From NCBI RefSeq assembly GCF_900156465.1, contig NZ_LT707064.1, forward strand, positions 842,001 through 906,000: a stretch of DNA of 64,000 nt, written 5' to 3'. The position numbers and the translations under genes were made by a program. The notes under the pieces are model-generated. The model ran no database searches. It was not told the origin of the DNA and worked only from the letters and a program-made list of their open reading frames with translations. The stretch's first letter is position 1; every line of letters begins with the position of its first letter. This DNA comes from Pseudomonas sp. 7SR1 (GTDB lineage: Bacteria; Pseudomonadota; Gammaproteobacteria; Pseudomonadales; Pseudomonadaceae). Shown here in pieces: positions 1 through 10,077 of this stretch.

Positions 1-3000
1 ACTCGAGCCTCAACCAGGCCGCTTTCGACAATCGGTAGCTCTGCGTGCCTTGCCCCATGCGCAGGACCAGGGTCGTGATGCCGTCGGGCATGAGCGGCAG
101 GAAATCGTCGATCTTGGTCTGCCCTTCCATGACCATGACCTCGCCAACGCGCTGCACATAACTGAGGGGCCCCGCATGCCCGATGTCCGGATAGGTCAGC
201 AGTTTTCCATGGCGGCCTTCGTGAATCAGCAGGTTGGTTTGCTTCTTCGTCCCAAGCACTTCGAAGGACTCGGGAATCGCGGTCCGTGGAACCCGTATCA
301 GGCGTTTGCTCTGGGTGACGAACCATTTCAGGTTATCGGGATCCTCCACCGACAACAGCGGGCCATGGAAAGGATACTCCAGCAATCGCTTGAGTCCTTC
401 ATGCTCGCGCCCCCCCTGAGCGATGCTCCACTCCAGCGTGACACCGGTGATGAACGCCGGCTCCGGCTCTCGCAACGAGACCACCACGCCTTCGAATGTC
501 ACGCCACGCAAGCCAGCCCCTTCGACCGTCAGTTCGGCGAACTGCCAGGGCGCCCATACGCGTTGCGGGACGGGCAGGGCGTCAGCCTGCAACAATTGCG
601 AGCCTTCGCCAAAGGCCGGCTCCAGGCGTTGCGGATCGATGAACGCCTGGCGATAGACTTCACCATTTGAAACATTGAACAGCCAGGCCGCCTCGCCGTC
701 CGGAGTCGTCCTGAGCAGTCGCAACTCCTTGCCATGCCCCGGGTCGATCAACAGCAATCTGTTGTCGATGTACCAGGCCCCCAGCTTCGCATCCCCCTTG
801 AAGTTGGCCAGGCCGATCAAGGCGAGGGGCCTGCCCGGATAGCGCCGGGCCAACGGGTCCAGTGCCGACCACCAGTACGCGCGGTCCTTGAACCAATGTT
901 CGGTCACACCGCCCAGTTCCTGGCGTCCCTGGTCCGTCAGGTTGTAGAACAGGCCATCGGACATCAGTGCCAGATAGCCGTCCTCGACGGCGATGATATT
1001 GTCCAGTTTCTCGGAGCGTAGCCATCGGTTGGACCACTGCCCTTTTCCCTCCACCAGGGTGCGCTGCCTGCGGCACAGCTCCTGCCTGGTCCTGTCGTAG
1101 ATGACGAACACATCGCTCCCCTGCGCCGGTGTGAGCAGCGTCAGATCGGTGAGGTTCTTGATCGAGTCCGGCCACCCACGGTAATGATTGCGTCTCGGCG
1201 AGGGGCGGATGATCAACTGATCGCTGCGGCGAACCCAGGCCATGTCTCGCAACGTCTCGTCGATCTTCCAGCAGACCGAAACAAAGGGGGCCGGCTGCCA
1301 GTTGACGGTGGCATAGGTACGGTCAGCGACGTACGGTGTAAAGGGGTAGCCAGCACCCAGTACCTGCGACCAGTCGGCCAGCGTTTCGCTGGCGCTGAAC
1401 ACCGATTCAAGCGTCGGATCGAGATCCCGGGTCACGGAACTCAGCAGCAGTTGCCCATCGTGGATGACATAGACCAGCACCTCGGTGGTCTGGTCCTCGC
1501 GGGTGATTTCCTGCGCCACATGCACCACCCCCTGGGCATCCGCCTCGACACTTTTGATGATCGTCTGCCTGTCTTTCGCAGGCCATAGCCAATAACGGTG
1601 GCTCAGCAGCCCGGTGACCGCATCGACTTGCCAGACGATCAGGTTCGCCGGCTCGAAAAAGTAGGCGTAGCCGCCCACCACGGTCCCCAGGATCGCATCC
1701 TCGGCACCCGGTACATCGTCGCGGATATACAGGAAACGATCTTCCCGGGCGTCATACCAGGCCGTGAGATAACGGGGCTCGTCCGGCTTTTCGAACGGAA
1801 CCAGATAGTGGTGCACAGGCGTGTAGGGCATCACCAGGCGATGCTCGCGGGCCAGAGCCTTGAGGTGCGCCTGCAACACCTGCCGATCCATGCCTGGCGG
1901 CACGTCCTGCTCGATGAGGGCCAGCTTGAGCTGCGTCATCTCGACCTGGAACACCTGATTCCCGCTGATGCGCAGCAATATGGCGTGGCGGCGCGTCCCC
2001 GTGAAGTTCACCTGGACATCGCCAACGAACATCCTGGTGTAGCGCTCGAGGCGGATATCGTCCTCGCTGGCCCAAGGAGCGTCCAGCACCCAACTGGCCT
2101 CCTGCAGGCTCAACGACTCCAGGGTGAGGCTCACGCCAGGATTGAGCGTTACCGCACAGCGTTTGCCGGCGCTGCGGATCTGATAGGCGATCTTCCCGCG
2201 CCAGTCCGTGGGGATGGCAGGCACCACCAGTGAACGCTCGTGGTCGTCGAGCAGCACATCGATGACCGTTGGCCGGTAATCCGGGACCAGGCGGTACAGG
2301 ATGTAGTCGCTGGGAAACGAATAGAACGAAAACAGGAACAGCCAGCCGCCATCGGCTTTCCTCTTCTCCAGGCGCCGTGCCGTGTCGAACCCGGCATCAT
2401 GGCGCAGGCTGGCGAATGGCAGCGCCTTGTACTCATAGCGATAGCAGGCTTGCGGCGTGCCGGGCAGCATGATGGCCTGCCCGGCGGGCGGTGTGAACAT
2501 GACCCGACCGGGCAGGCGCAATTCGCTGCGGATGTCGATCGAACGGTCATAGTCGAGATCGAACGTCGGCACACCGAAATGATCCCGCAACGGGTACAAC
2601 CTGGGACTGTCCAGCTGAAGTTGGCCGCGCGCCAGGTCCAGTGTCCGGACAATCAACGAGGCGTTCGGGAGCCACGCGTTGCCATGGGCGTCAAACCGAT
2701 AGGGCTGCAGATGCGCCTTTGTCATCTCGTCGAAGAACAGCCCGACCTGCTTGGCTTCTTCGGCAATGGTCGCGAACCCCTGGGCCAACGCCGCCACCCC
2801 CACCGCCAACCCGCCCAGGATCACCCCCGCCCCGCCTAGAAAAGCCCCTGCGGTGGCGGAGCCCGCAGCGAGTGCTCCGGCCGACAACACCAGGCCGGCC
2901 GAGTCGAACGCCAATTGAGTACCGAACTGGGCACGTGCGACTTCGTTGGTCGCGGTGGCCAACTGATAGATGTCGAACCCGACATTCGCCAGTTGCAGCA

Positions 3001-6000
3001 GGCCGCCGGTCGCTTCGCTCAAGCCAGACCCCACGGCCGCCTTGACCACGGGAGCGACGGTGCGGGCGATCAGTTTCTCTTCTGCCAGCGCCTGGCGGAC
3101 CAGCCCGACCAGGCCCGCCACATCGGACACGACGCCATGCACCAATTGCGCGTAATTGACATAGGCGTGCAGCCGGACTGCCAGGGACAGCGGTCGATCA
3201 GGCCCTTCATGCGCGGTCAGCGCCATCATCAGCGCCTGGATGGCGAAGCCGGCATTGAGGGTGTGGACACTGCCCACCTCGGCAGGATCGCTGGGCAGGG
3301 AAGGCTTGTTGGCCAAGGCCAGGAAGCGTTCCGACAGGTAGCTCTTGATCCGCAGGAGCCGGTGGTCATCCGACGTGACCCGCACCAGGTGCTCGGGCTC
3401 TTCAGGATCGATCAGGCTCACCCGGTACGTGCCATCCGACATGATCTCCAGGGTCTCGAACAAAGGCACGAGCCGGGGGGCCAACTGATCCTGCTGACGC
3501 AGGCCGGTAGTCACTTGCGCGATCTGTTGTCCCCACCAATGACCATCCAGCGCCAGCAGGCAACTGCCGAGTCGGGGATTGCTCATCAGCGACTGCCCAC
3601 GGGCAGAGGCCAGCCGCTGTTGGACAGGATGTTGCGCCTGTCCTGGCAAGGCACCGGGATGCAGCAGGTCCGAGACCTTGATCGCACCCGGTAACGCAAT
3701 TTTCGACACGCGCGTACCGTCCAGTTCAAGCAGATCGAAGGTGGGACGCGTCGCGTCGCCGTAGGCGGCGTAATAGCCGGCCATTCCCTGATCGAGGAAA
3801 AACCGCTCCAGCGCTTGCCTGAACCGCGTGGCGTGCTCGAACTCGAAGACACCGAAATTCGGATCGTAGAAATGATAGGTACTGCGCTCGCCTTCGACAG
3901 TCCTGGCCACCAGCATGGCGTGGTTGTCGGAGCTGAGCATCAACGTGCTGGTGGTGGTCCTGGCCTGCAACGCCTCCACGACCTGCTTCAGGTCCGAGCG
4001 CGCCAGCGCGCTGCCGACGTCACCGACCTGCACCTCACGCAATGCTTCCACCCCTTGCAGGAAGGTCACGCAATCGCTTGCCTCGGGCTCGATGGCTCCC
4101 AAGTAGAAGCGCTCGCGCAAGGTGTTGACCGCCGCTTTTCCCGTCGACAAGGCCGCCGCCATGGCCAGGGTCAATGGATAGCAACGTCCGCCCACCCTGT
4201 CCCCTTCGCCCTGCAGCAGCAGATCCTGGGGCACAGGCTTGGTCACGTCGGCCTCGAAACCATCCAGTACGACTCCGACACGCTCGGTGACCCGGATACG
4301 GAACTCGAGCTGCGCCAGTCGCTGGATCCGGGCCACTTGGCGCCCCCACTGGCGCAATGTCAGCGGCCGCTCCAAGGCGTCTTTCTTCAGGCCCAGGGCA
4401 GTGTCCGAATGCAGGAGCGAATATTCGACCGGGTCAGCCAGTCCGGCCAGGAATGCCGGCGCCTGCTGTCGGTACAACGCCTGCTCGATCATGGCGTAGC
4501 TGCCCACGGTCCCCCGCTCGCCAAGGTTGTTGGCCAGGTTGTCCAGGTGCGGGCGAAGTGCATCGAAGTTGCGGTTGTCCAGGGACTTCGCGCCGATCAA
4601 GGTACCCAACAGCAGGCGTTGCAAGGGGCTCAACTGGACCACGTCGAGATCGCCATCGGCGAGCTGGCCCAGCACTTCGGCAACAGAAAGCCGCTGCGTC
4701 TGCGGATCGCCCAACGAGGCAGGCGCCAACAGGCTGGAACCTTGGGCGCGAATTGCCTGGCGCGCATCGAAACTCAGCGGTATGGGCTGGTCGAAGGCCA
4801 CCACGCCGGTATGGCTGCGCCCCATCATCGCCATGAAAGGCTCGCCCAACTGATCGGCCAGATGCTGCAGCAAGTCGGTGGACAGCACGTGACGCCCTTC
4901 AACCACCGGCCAGCCTTCATCGAACTGAAGCGTGCGGTATTTGAGCAGTTCCGCCAGCTCACCGGCGTAACGCGCCTGGAAGAGGCCCTGTTGCCAGCGT
5001 TTTTTCTCATTGCCCAGCCATTGCACGACGTCGCTTTCGTTTTCTTTCCAGGAATGGTCCAGTTCTTCCTCGGTGGCCCGGTTCACCGTTGCGACAGCAG
5101 GTATGGCGAGCTCGCTACTCCATCCTTCGGCACTTCGAGGGGTGAAATTGGCCTTCTGATAATCCAGCATGGCGGCGCGCATGGCTCCGGGCCCGGTCAG
5201 GTAGATGGTCACTTCGCTCTGGGGGCGGATGCCGTCGCTGTAGTAAGTGGCGGCGGCCTGAGCCAGGAAAGAAATCGCCATCTCCTCTTCCGGAGGTAGC
5301 TCGTGCAAGTTGCCGAAGATCGCTGTCGCGGCCTGGGAAGCAAGCTGTTCCATGGTGCGGATATCGGTGAAGGCAACGTTTTGCTCATCGGCCAGGTGCG
5401 CGGTGGCATCGACGAGTTCATAGTTGAGCCTGAAGCGGTCGATGACGGTCTTGAGCATCGCCGCCCCTGGATGAGCCATCAGGAACGCGTTGCTCATCGA
5501 ATGCTGCTCGGCTACAGCGCGCAGTTCGTAAGGCCGGGCGAGACGCTGCGCCGGTATGCGAAATACCTGCTTGAGCCCGGGCTTGCTGTCGGCGAAACGC
5601 TCGAGGGCCTCACGACTTTGCAATGGGACCTGGTCCTGATAGTCCTTGTATCGGCTGCGTAATGCCTGGCGACCCGGCATCCACTCAGGGTTGCGATCGA
5701 GCAACAGTTGCAGCACACCCAGGCGGGCGTCCGTCTGGAAGGCGCTGATATCCACAGCGCCCAGTTTATCCAGCAAAGGCGGTAGGTTATCGACGTCAGC
5801 GTAGAACCCGCCTTCGCCGAAAAGCGCTTCGACACGCACGACATCCGAGCCGGAAGCCAGGTTGCAACGCAGGTTGATCTCCCGCTCGTAGATATCCTGC
5901 AACTGCAAGGGGGCCTCGCCCCGGGCAAGATCGCGCAATGTCAGGCTCCCTTCGGCCACTGCCGAAAGGCTGAGCAGGTTGGCCGCCTTCAAGGCCGTCA

Positions 6001-6730
6001 GCCGAGCCTTGTCCTGGCCATAGGCTCGGACCAGCAGATCGATCCTCGCGTCATCGGCGCTACCGCCGCTTTCCACCACATCCTTGATATGCGCAAACAT
6101 CTGCTGCTTCAGGACAATCACCCGCTCTTCGTAGCGGTCGCCCAATTCAAATGCATCGGTAATGTCCAATGCACCATTGAGCATGGCATCGGCCTTGGCG
6201 GCTTCGACAATGATCCGATTGGTTTCATAAGCCAACAACGCATCGCTGTCATACCAGAGATTAAGTTGATAACCATCGTCGACCATCACCTTTTGCCAGA
6301 TATTTATATAGTCGCGCTGAATAGCGCCAATGCCGCCTCCCAGCCAGACGAAATGCAACTTTTTCGGAACTTCGAGCGCCGCTGCCCTCAACTTTTCGAC
6401 GCTGTTTTGCAGACGCGCCTCAAAACTTTCGACGGCAGTGCAGATGTGCGCCAGGTCCATCGACTCGGCAGCGCCGGACGGCGCCGGTTCCGCCGTGCGC
6501 CGATGACGTCCGACGCCCTGGAATGCCTTCAACGCCTGCTTGAGCAACCCGAGCGGCTCCAACATCGATGGCGAATCCAGCGAGGCGATACAGCCAAAGT
6601 AATAACGCAGCACCGCCTCGTATCGATCAGTGCCTTTATGCGGCATCAATGCCTGTTCAAGATCCTTGAGTTTCAATAAACCCATGAAATCGACGTAACC
6701 CTGCGTCGATTTTATTCCGCTCTCACTCAT
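1..6730 (-). CDS. Large clostridial-type glucosylating toxin relative (TcdA/TcdB-like), 3' end beyond window
   Basis: The frame is open from ATG 6730 to base 1 (2243 codons), so the C-terminus is missing. A stop lies just before the alternative in-frame ATG at 6745; 6730 has the better GGAA ribosome site. Residues 1-120 are helical and resemble the N-terminal membrane-localisation region of these toxins. Residues 125-590 are a GT44-type glycosyltransferase: LHFVWLGG (W129), D296-x2-R299 and D312-V-D314. The 296/299/312/314 spacing equals TcdB D270/R273/D286/D288. Residues ~820-980 resemble a C58 cysteine protease (C850, H937, D956 in YDPNFG). Residues ~1150-1600 match the TcdA/TcdB translocation domain, with VHTLNAGFAIQAL at 1155 and a Gly/Ala-rich hydrophobic hairpin near 1230-1320. 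The rest is beta-rich and rich in Trp and Tyr, without clostridial CROP repeats. The inferred role is a secreted toxin that glycosylates a host protein; target and secretion route are unknown. No toxin helper gene is visible. Confidence 0.88.
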   Translation of the reverse strand, partial: MSESGIKSTQGYVDFMGLLKLKDLEQALMPHKGTDRYEAVLRYYFGCIASLDSPSMLEPLGLLKQALKAFQGVGRHRRTAEPAPSGAAESMDLAHICTAVESFEARLQNSVEKLRAAALEVPKKLHFVWLGGGIGAIQRDYINIWQKVMVDDGYQLNLWYDSDALLAYETNRIIVEAAKADAMLNGALDITDAFELGDRYEERVIVLKQQMFAHIKDVVESGGSADDARIDLLVRAYGQDKARLTALKAANLLSLSAVAEGSLTLRDLARGEAPLQLQDIYEREINLRCNLASGSDVVRVEALFGEGGFYADVDNLPPLLDKLGAVDISAFQTDARLGVLQLLLDRNPEWMPGRQALRSRYKDYQDQVPLQSREALERFADSKPGLKQVFRIPAQRLARPYELRAVAEQHSMSNAFLMAHPGAAMLKTVIDRFRLNYELVDATAHLADEQNVAFTDIRTMEQLASQAATAIFGNLHELPPEEEMAISFLAQAAATYYSDGIRPQSEVTIYLTGPGAMRAAMLDYQKANFTPRSAEGWSSELAIPAVATVNRATEEELDHSWKENESDVVQWLGNEKKRWQQGLFQARYAGELAELLKYRTLQFDEGWPVVEGRHVLSTDLLQHLADQLGEPFMAMMGRSHTGVVAFDQPIPLSFDARQAIRAQGSSLLAPASLGDPQTQRLSVAEVLGQLADGDLDVVQLSPLQRLLLGTLIGAKSLDNRNFDALRPHLDNLANNLGERGTVGSYAMIEQALYRQQAPAFLAGLADPVEYSLLHSDTALGLKKDALERPLTLRQWGRQVARIQRLAQLEFRIRVTERVGVVLDGFEADVTKPVPQDLLLQGEGDRVGGRCYPLTLAMAAALSTGKAAVNTLRERFYLGAIEPEASDCVTFLQGVEALREVQVGDVGSALARSDLKQVVEALQARTTTSTLMLSSDNHAMLVARTVEGERSTYHFYDPNFGVFEFEHATRFRQALERFFLDQGMAGYYAAYGDATRPTFDLLELDGTRVSKIALPGAIKVSDLLHPGALPGQAQHPVQQRLASARGQSLMSNPRLGSCLLALDGHWWGQQIAQVTTGLRQQDQLAPRLVPLFETLEIMSDGTYRVSLIDPEEPEHLVRVTSDDHRLLRIKSYLSERFLALANKPSLPSDPAEVGSVHTLNAGFAIQALMMALTAHEGPDRPLSLAVRLHAYVNYAQLVHGVVSDVAGLVGLVRQALAEEKLIARTVAPVVKAAVGSGLSEATGGLLQLANVGFDIYQLATATNEVARAQFGTQLAFDSAGLVLSAGALAAGSATAGAFLGGAGVILGGLAVGVAALAQGFATIAEEAKQVGLFFDEMTKAHLQPYRFDAHGNAWLPNASLIVRTLDLARGQLQLDSPRLYPLRDHFGVPTFDLDYDRSIDIRSELRLPGRVMFTPPAGQAIMLPGTPQACYRYEYKALPFASLRHDAGFDTARRLEKRKADGGWLFLFSFYSFPSDYILYRLVPDYRPTVIDVLLDDHERSLVVPAIPTDWRGKIAYQIRSAGKRCAVTLNPGVSLTLESLSLQEASWVLDAPWASEDDIRLERYTRMFVGDVQVNFTGTRRHAILLRISGNQVFQVEMTQLKLALIEQDVPPGMDRQVLQAHLKALAREHRLVMPYTPVHHYLVPFEKPDEPRYLTAWYDAREDRFLYIRDDVPGAEDAILGTVVGGYAYFFEPANLIVWQVDAVTGLLSHRYWLWPAKDRQTIIKSVEADAQGVVHVAQEITREDQTTEVLVYVIHDGQLLLSSVTRDLDPTLESVFSASETLADWSQVLGAGYPFTPYVADRTYATVNWQPAPFVSVCWKIDETLRDMAWVRRSDQLIIRPSPRRNHYRGWPDSIKNLTDLTLLTPAQGSDVFVIYDRTRQELCRRQRTLVEGKGQWSNRWLRSEKLDNIIAVEDGYLALMSDGLFYNLTDQGRQELGGVTEHWFKDRAYWWSALDPLARRYPGRPLALIGLANFKGDAKLGAWYIDNRLLLIDPGHGKELRLLRTTPDGEAAWLFNVSNGEVYRQAFIDPQRLEPAFGEGSQLLQADALPVPQRVWAPWQFAELTVEGAGLRGVTFEGVVVSLREPEPAFITGVTLEWSIAQGGREHEGLKRLLEYPFHGPLLSVEDPDNLKWFVTQSKRLIRVPRTAIPESFEVLGTKKQTNLLIHEGRHGKLLTYPDIGHAGPLSYVQRVGEVMVMEGQTKIDDFLPLMPDGITTLVLRMGQGTQSYRLSKAAWLRLE

Positions 6731-6991
6731 CACCAATAATTCCATTTATTGCATACGAACATGCCGAAGCCGGTTTTCGGCAACAGCAAACTGCACGTGC
6801 ATCCAGGCACGTGGACATAAACTTTCAGAACGCAGTACGCCCGATAAGGTGGCGCAAAACTAACTCACCACTCTTCGTCGTTCAAACCGAATGAATTACC
6901 AAATAAAAACCGAACAGCATGTAACCAGCCAAACTTATCGACAACTTGCTGTTTTACCGACCGCATGCAACCAAGCAGACCTCGGGGTGAT

Positions 6992-7011
6992 GGCAGCCCG
7001 AGCGGGCTGCC
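6992..7011 (-). terminator. Hairpin after cobJ
   Basis: GGCAGCCCG and CGGGCTGCC form a perfect 9-bp stem with a 2-base loop, just beyond the cobJ stop. There is no T-run, so it may act as an RNA 3' end or a factor-dependent stop. The remaining bases of 6731-7019 are comparatively AT-rich and must hold the toxin promoter, but no clear -35/-10 pair was recognised. Confidence 0.4.
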
Positions 7012-7019
7012 GAGTTGCA

Positions 7020-8729
7020 TCAAAGAGGCTTTTCGCCGTACCAGCGTGGGGTATATACCCAGTCGCCACCTTCGGCGCGAGGAAAGACACAGGTGGTGGA
7101 AGAGCCCACCAGCACCATGGTGCGCATATCCACCTGGTCCGGCGTCAATTGGCCCAGTGTGGTGACCCGCAGCGTCTGGCCCGGGCGCGCGATGTCGCGC
7201 CCCAGGACCACCGGCGTCTCAGGGCTGCGATGGTGCGCGACGATTTCCAACGCTCGTCCCAGTTGCCAGGGCCGCGACCGGGAAATCGGGTTATAGAACG
7301 CCAGGGCCAGGTCTGCCTGTGCGGCCAGGTCCAGGCGCTTCTCGATGACCGACCAGGGTTTGAGGTTGTCCGACAGCGACATCACGCAGAAATCGTGCCC
7401 CAGGGGCGCACCGGCCTGGGCGGCCGTAGCCAGGGAGGCCGAGACGCCCGGCAGGATCTGCAGATCGACGTTGTGCCAGTGGACATCCGGCGACTCATGG
7501 AGCGCTTCCAGCACCGCTGCCGCCATGGCGAACACGCCTGGATCGCCGGACGATACCACCACCACGCGTCGGCCCTGGGCGGCCAGCTCGAAGGCATGCC
7601 GGGCACGCTGCATTTCTTCACGGTTGTCGGTGCAATGCTGCACCTGATCGGCCCGGAACGGCCCCGCCATCCGCACATAGGTTTCATAGCCCAGCACATC
7701 GGTGGCCAGGTCGAGTTCGGCGCGTACCGCCGGCACCATCAACTGCGCCGCTCCAGGCCCCAGGCCGATCACCGCCAGACGCCCCCGGGGACGGCCGATC
7801 CGTTGCGGGTCGACGGGGTGCTTGGCCACAGCGATGGCCAGGTCAGCGGTGACCCGTAGCGATGCCGGTTGGCCGAGGGACTCGCTCATCCACCGGGCAA
7901 TATCGTTACCGGCCGGGGCGAAGCGCAGCGGCACCTCCAGTGCCGAGGCCGCCTGATGCAACCCGGGACGCGCCATGTCGGTGTCAGGGGCCAGCAGGCA
8001 CGCCAGCGATTGCACCGCCAGGCCCTCCTGGCGCAAGGCATCTGCGACGACAGTGGCAACCTCCGACCTGCCTGTCCTTATCGCCACCACCACCTGGCGC
8101 GGGTAGATGCGCAACTCGTCAGGCGACGGCGGGGCCGCACTGCAATCGATACGGATCGCCAGGCGCGCCTGAGCGTCCTGGGGCAACTGCGCCTGGTCCA
8201 GCCAGGATGCGGCGCCTTCGATGCGCACCGTCTCGCCGGCCAGCAGGTCGGAGACAAAGCGCTTGCCCTGTTCAAGGTCGCCAAGGCGATAGCCGCCCGG
8301 CGGATTCAACAGGCAAGTGCCGAAACGCAATTCGCCGCTGGTGGTGATCGCCGCAGCGACCTGCAGGGTATCGGCAATCTCCCGGGCCAGGACATTGACG
8401 CCGCCCAGGCCGCCCAGCAGCGGCACCACGGCACTGCCGTCTTCCGCCACTGCCAGCACCGGCGGCTCCGCGCCTTTTTCCAGCAACAGCGGCGCCAGGG
8501 TACGGATGACGATGCCGGCCGCGCACAGGGCGATGATCGGCGTGTCTTGTTGATAAAGCTCGCGCAGCGTCGCGCCAAACTCGGTGTAGGAGCGATCCAC
8601 ACCCTCGACCCGCCCGGCCAGACCGTGAATCAACGCGTCGGGATAGCGCTGCTGGATCCGCCGGGCCGTTGCGAGGCTGCCCGGGCCGAGGATGACGATT
8701 GCCGCAGTCCTGGACGTCATCCTTGCCAC
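7020..8729 (-). CDS. cobJ: CbiG/CobE-CobJ fusion, precorrin-3B C17-methyltransferase
   Basis: This 569-residue protein has two parts. Residues 1-~320 match CbiG/CobE (N-terminal [12 protein letters not shown] region, central [14 protein letters not shown]-terminal segment starting near [11 protein letters not shown]). Residues ~325-569 are a SAM-dependent tetrapyrrole methylase ([34 protein letters not shown]) that methylates C17 of precorrin-3B and drives ring contraction. The fusion is the form I know from pseudomonads. It is last in cobGHIJ and overlaps cobI by 13 bases. The enzyme is cytoplasmic. The exact job of the CbiG half in an oxygen-dependent pathway is not evident from sequence. 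Confidence 0.93.
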   Translation of the reverse strand: MARMTSRTAAIVILGPGSLATARRIQQRYPDALIHGLAGRVEGVDRSYTEFGATLRELYQQDTPIIALCAAGIVIRTLAPLLLEKGAEPPVLAVAEDGSAVVPLLGGLGGVNVLAREIADTLQVAAAITTSGELRFGTCLLNPPGGYRLGDLEQGKRFVSDLLAGETVRIEGAASWLDQAQLPQDAQARLAIRIDCSAAPPSPDELRIYPRQVVVAIRTGRSEVATVVADALRQEGLAVQSLACLLAPDTDMARPGLHQAASALEVPLRFAPAGNDIARWMSESLGQPASLRVTADLAIAVAKHPVDPQRIGRPRGRLAVIGLGPGAAQLMVPAVRAELDLATDVLGYETYVRMAGPFRADQVQHCTDNREEMQRARHAFELAAQGRRVVVVSSGDPGVFAMAAAVLEALHESPDVHWHNVDLQILPGVSASLATAAQAGAPLGHDFCVMSLSDNLKPWSVIEKRLDLAAQADLALAFYNPISRSRPWQLGRALEIVAHHRSPETPVVLGRDIARPGQTLRVTTLGQLTPDQVDMRTMVLVGSSTTCVFPRAEGGDWVYTPRWYGEKPL

Positions 8730-9451
8730 CGCTCGCCCGGCACGATGATCAGCGAGAAGTACGGCGAGGACATCGGCTCGACTTCATCCAGCGGCACGAT
8801 CTTCTGATTGGCCATGGTAGCCCGCTCGACGTAGAGCGCCCGCCCGTCCAGGCCCAGCTCACCGAGCACCTGGCGGACCTTGGGGAAGTTGCGCCCCAGC
8901 TTCATGATCACCGCCGCATCGGCATCGGCCAGGCGGCGCTTGAGTTCCTCATGGGGCAGCACACCGGACAGCACCGACAGGCTCTGGTTGCGATACACCA
9001 GCGGCGCTCCCAGTACCGAGGCCCCGCCCAGCATCGAACAGACGCCGGGAATGACTTCGGCCACATAGCGCTCGGCCAGGCGATCGTGCAGGTACATGTA
9101 GGAGCCATAGAAGAACGGATCGCCTTCGCAGATCACCGCCACGTCGCGACCGGCATCCAGATGCACCGCCAATTGCTGGGCGGCGGTATCGTAGAAATCG
9201 GCGATCACCTGTTCATAGGACAACGGCGCCGGCAGCGCCTCGGTAGTGACCGGGTAGACCAGTGGCAGCAACGTCTGCTCGGCTTGCAGATGGCTTTCGA
9301 TGATGCCGAAGGCATTGCCTTTCTTGCCCTTGGCAACGAAGTACGCCACCACCGGCGACTCCCGCAGCAGGCGCAGCGCCTTGAGCGTGATCAGTTCAGG
9401 ATCACCGGGGCCCACGCCGAGGCCGATCAGACGTCCAGGCTGCTGCATCAT
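8717..9451 (-). CDS. cobI: Precorrin-2 C20-methyltransferase
   Basis: 244 residues, normal size for CobI. It is a tetrapyrrole methylase with an N-terminal [16 protein letters not shown] and an internal [14 protein letters not shown] loop, the SAM-binding signatures of the family. It adds the C20 methyl group to precorrin-2 to give precorrin-3A, the substrate of CobG. It overlaps cobH by 4 bases (ATGA) and cobJ by 13, so translation is probably coupled. Confidence 0.94.
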   Translation of the reverse strand: MMQQPGRLIGLGVGPGDPELITLKALRLLRESPVVAYFVAKGKKGNAFGIIESHLQAEQTLLPLVYPVTTEALPAPLSYEQVIADFYDTAAQQLAVHLDAGRDVAVICEGDPFFYGSYMYLHDRLAERYVAEVIPGVCSMLGGASVLGAPLVYRNQSLSVLSGVLPHEELKRRLADADAAVIMKLGRNFPKVRQVLGELGLDGRALYVERATMANQKIVPLDEVEPMSSPYFSLIIVPGERWQG

Positions 9452-10077
9452 TCAATCTCCGTGGCGAGGGCGTTGACAGCGGCGGCGGCCATGGCGCTGC
9501 CGCCAAGCCGGCCTTGCATGATCACGAACGGCACGCCACGACTGTCGGCCGCCAGCATCGCCTTGGACTCGGCGGCACCGACGAAGCCCACCGGGAATCC
9601 CAGGATCAACGCTGGTTTCGGCGCGCCGGCATCGAGCATCTCCAACAGGTAGAACAGCGCGGTCGGCGCGTTGCCGATCACCACGACACTGCCTTCCAGG
9701 TGCGGGCGCCACAGCTCCAGGGCCGCTGCCGAACGGGTATTGCCCAGCTCATGGGCCAGTTGCGGCACGCGCTCGTCACGCAATGTGCAGATCACCGGAT
9801 TGTTGGCAGGCAGCCGGGCCCGGGTCACCCCCTCGGACACCATGCGCGCATCGCAAAGGATCGGCGCACCGGCGGCCAGCGCCTGGCGCCCGGCGGTACC
9901 CGCGCCCTCGGAAAACTGCAGGCCATCCACGGCCTCGACCATGCCGCAGGCGTGTATGACCCGCACGGCGAGTTTTTCCAGGTCGGCCGGGATACGCGCC
10001 AGGTTCGCCTCGGCGCGAATGATCGCGAAGGAGTTGCGATAGATCTCCTGACCGTCGCGGATGTAATCAAGCATCAA
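9448..10077 (-). CDS. cobH: Precorrin-8X methylmutase
   Basis: 209 residues, full length for CobH. The protein moves a methyl group from C11 to C12 to convert precorrin-8X to hydrogenobyrinate. VIHACGMVE near residue 40 carries the family's catalytic histidine, and [13 protein letters not shown] is the typical C-terminal motif. Its start overlaps the end of cobG by 11 bases and its end overlaps cobI by 4. A second ATG lies one codon downstream of the chosen start (Met-Met), so the start is uncertain by one residue. Confidence 0.94.
   Translation of the reverse strand: MMLDYIRDGQEIYRNSFAIIRAEANLARIPADLEKLAVRVIHACGMVEAVDGLQFSEGAGTAGRQALAAGAPILCDARMVSEGVTRARLPANNPVICTLRDERVPQLAHELGNTRSAAALELWRPHLEGSVVVIGNAPTALFYLLEMLDAGAPKPALILGFPVGFVGAAESKAMLAADSRGVPFVIMQGRLGGSAMAAAAVNALATEIE

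Noticed and set aside
3815..5299. Possible separate gene opposite the toxin
   Set aside because: The minus-strand frame is uninterrupted and matches TcdB residues across the same region; the plus frame is a shadow.
50..6679. Long plus-strand frames, including one of 494 codons at 3815-5299
   Set aside because: They are antisense to the toxin gene, lack ribosome sites and recognisable domains, and have the odd composition of reverse-strand readings of a GC-rich gene.
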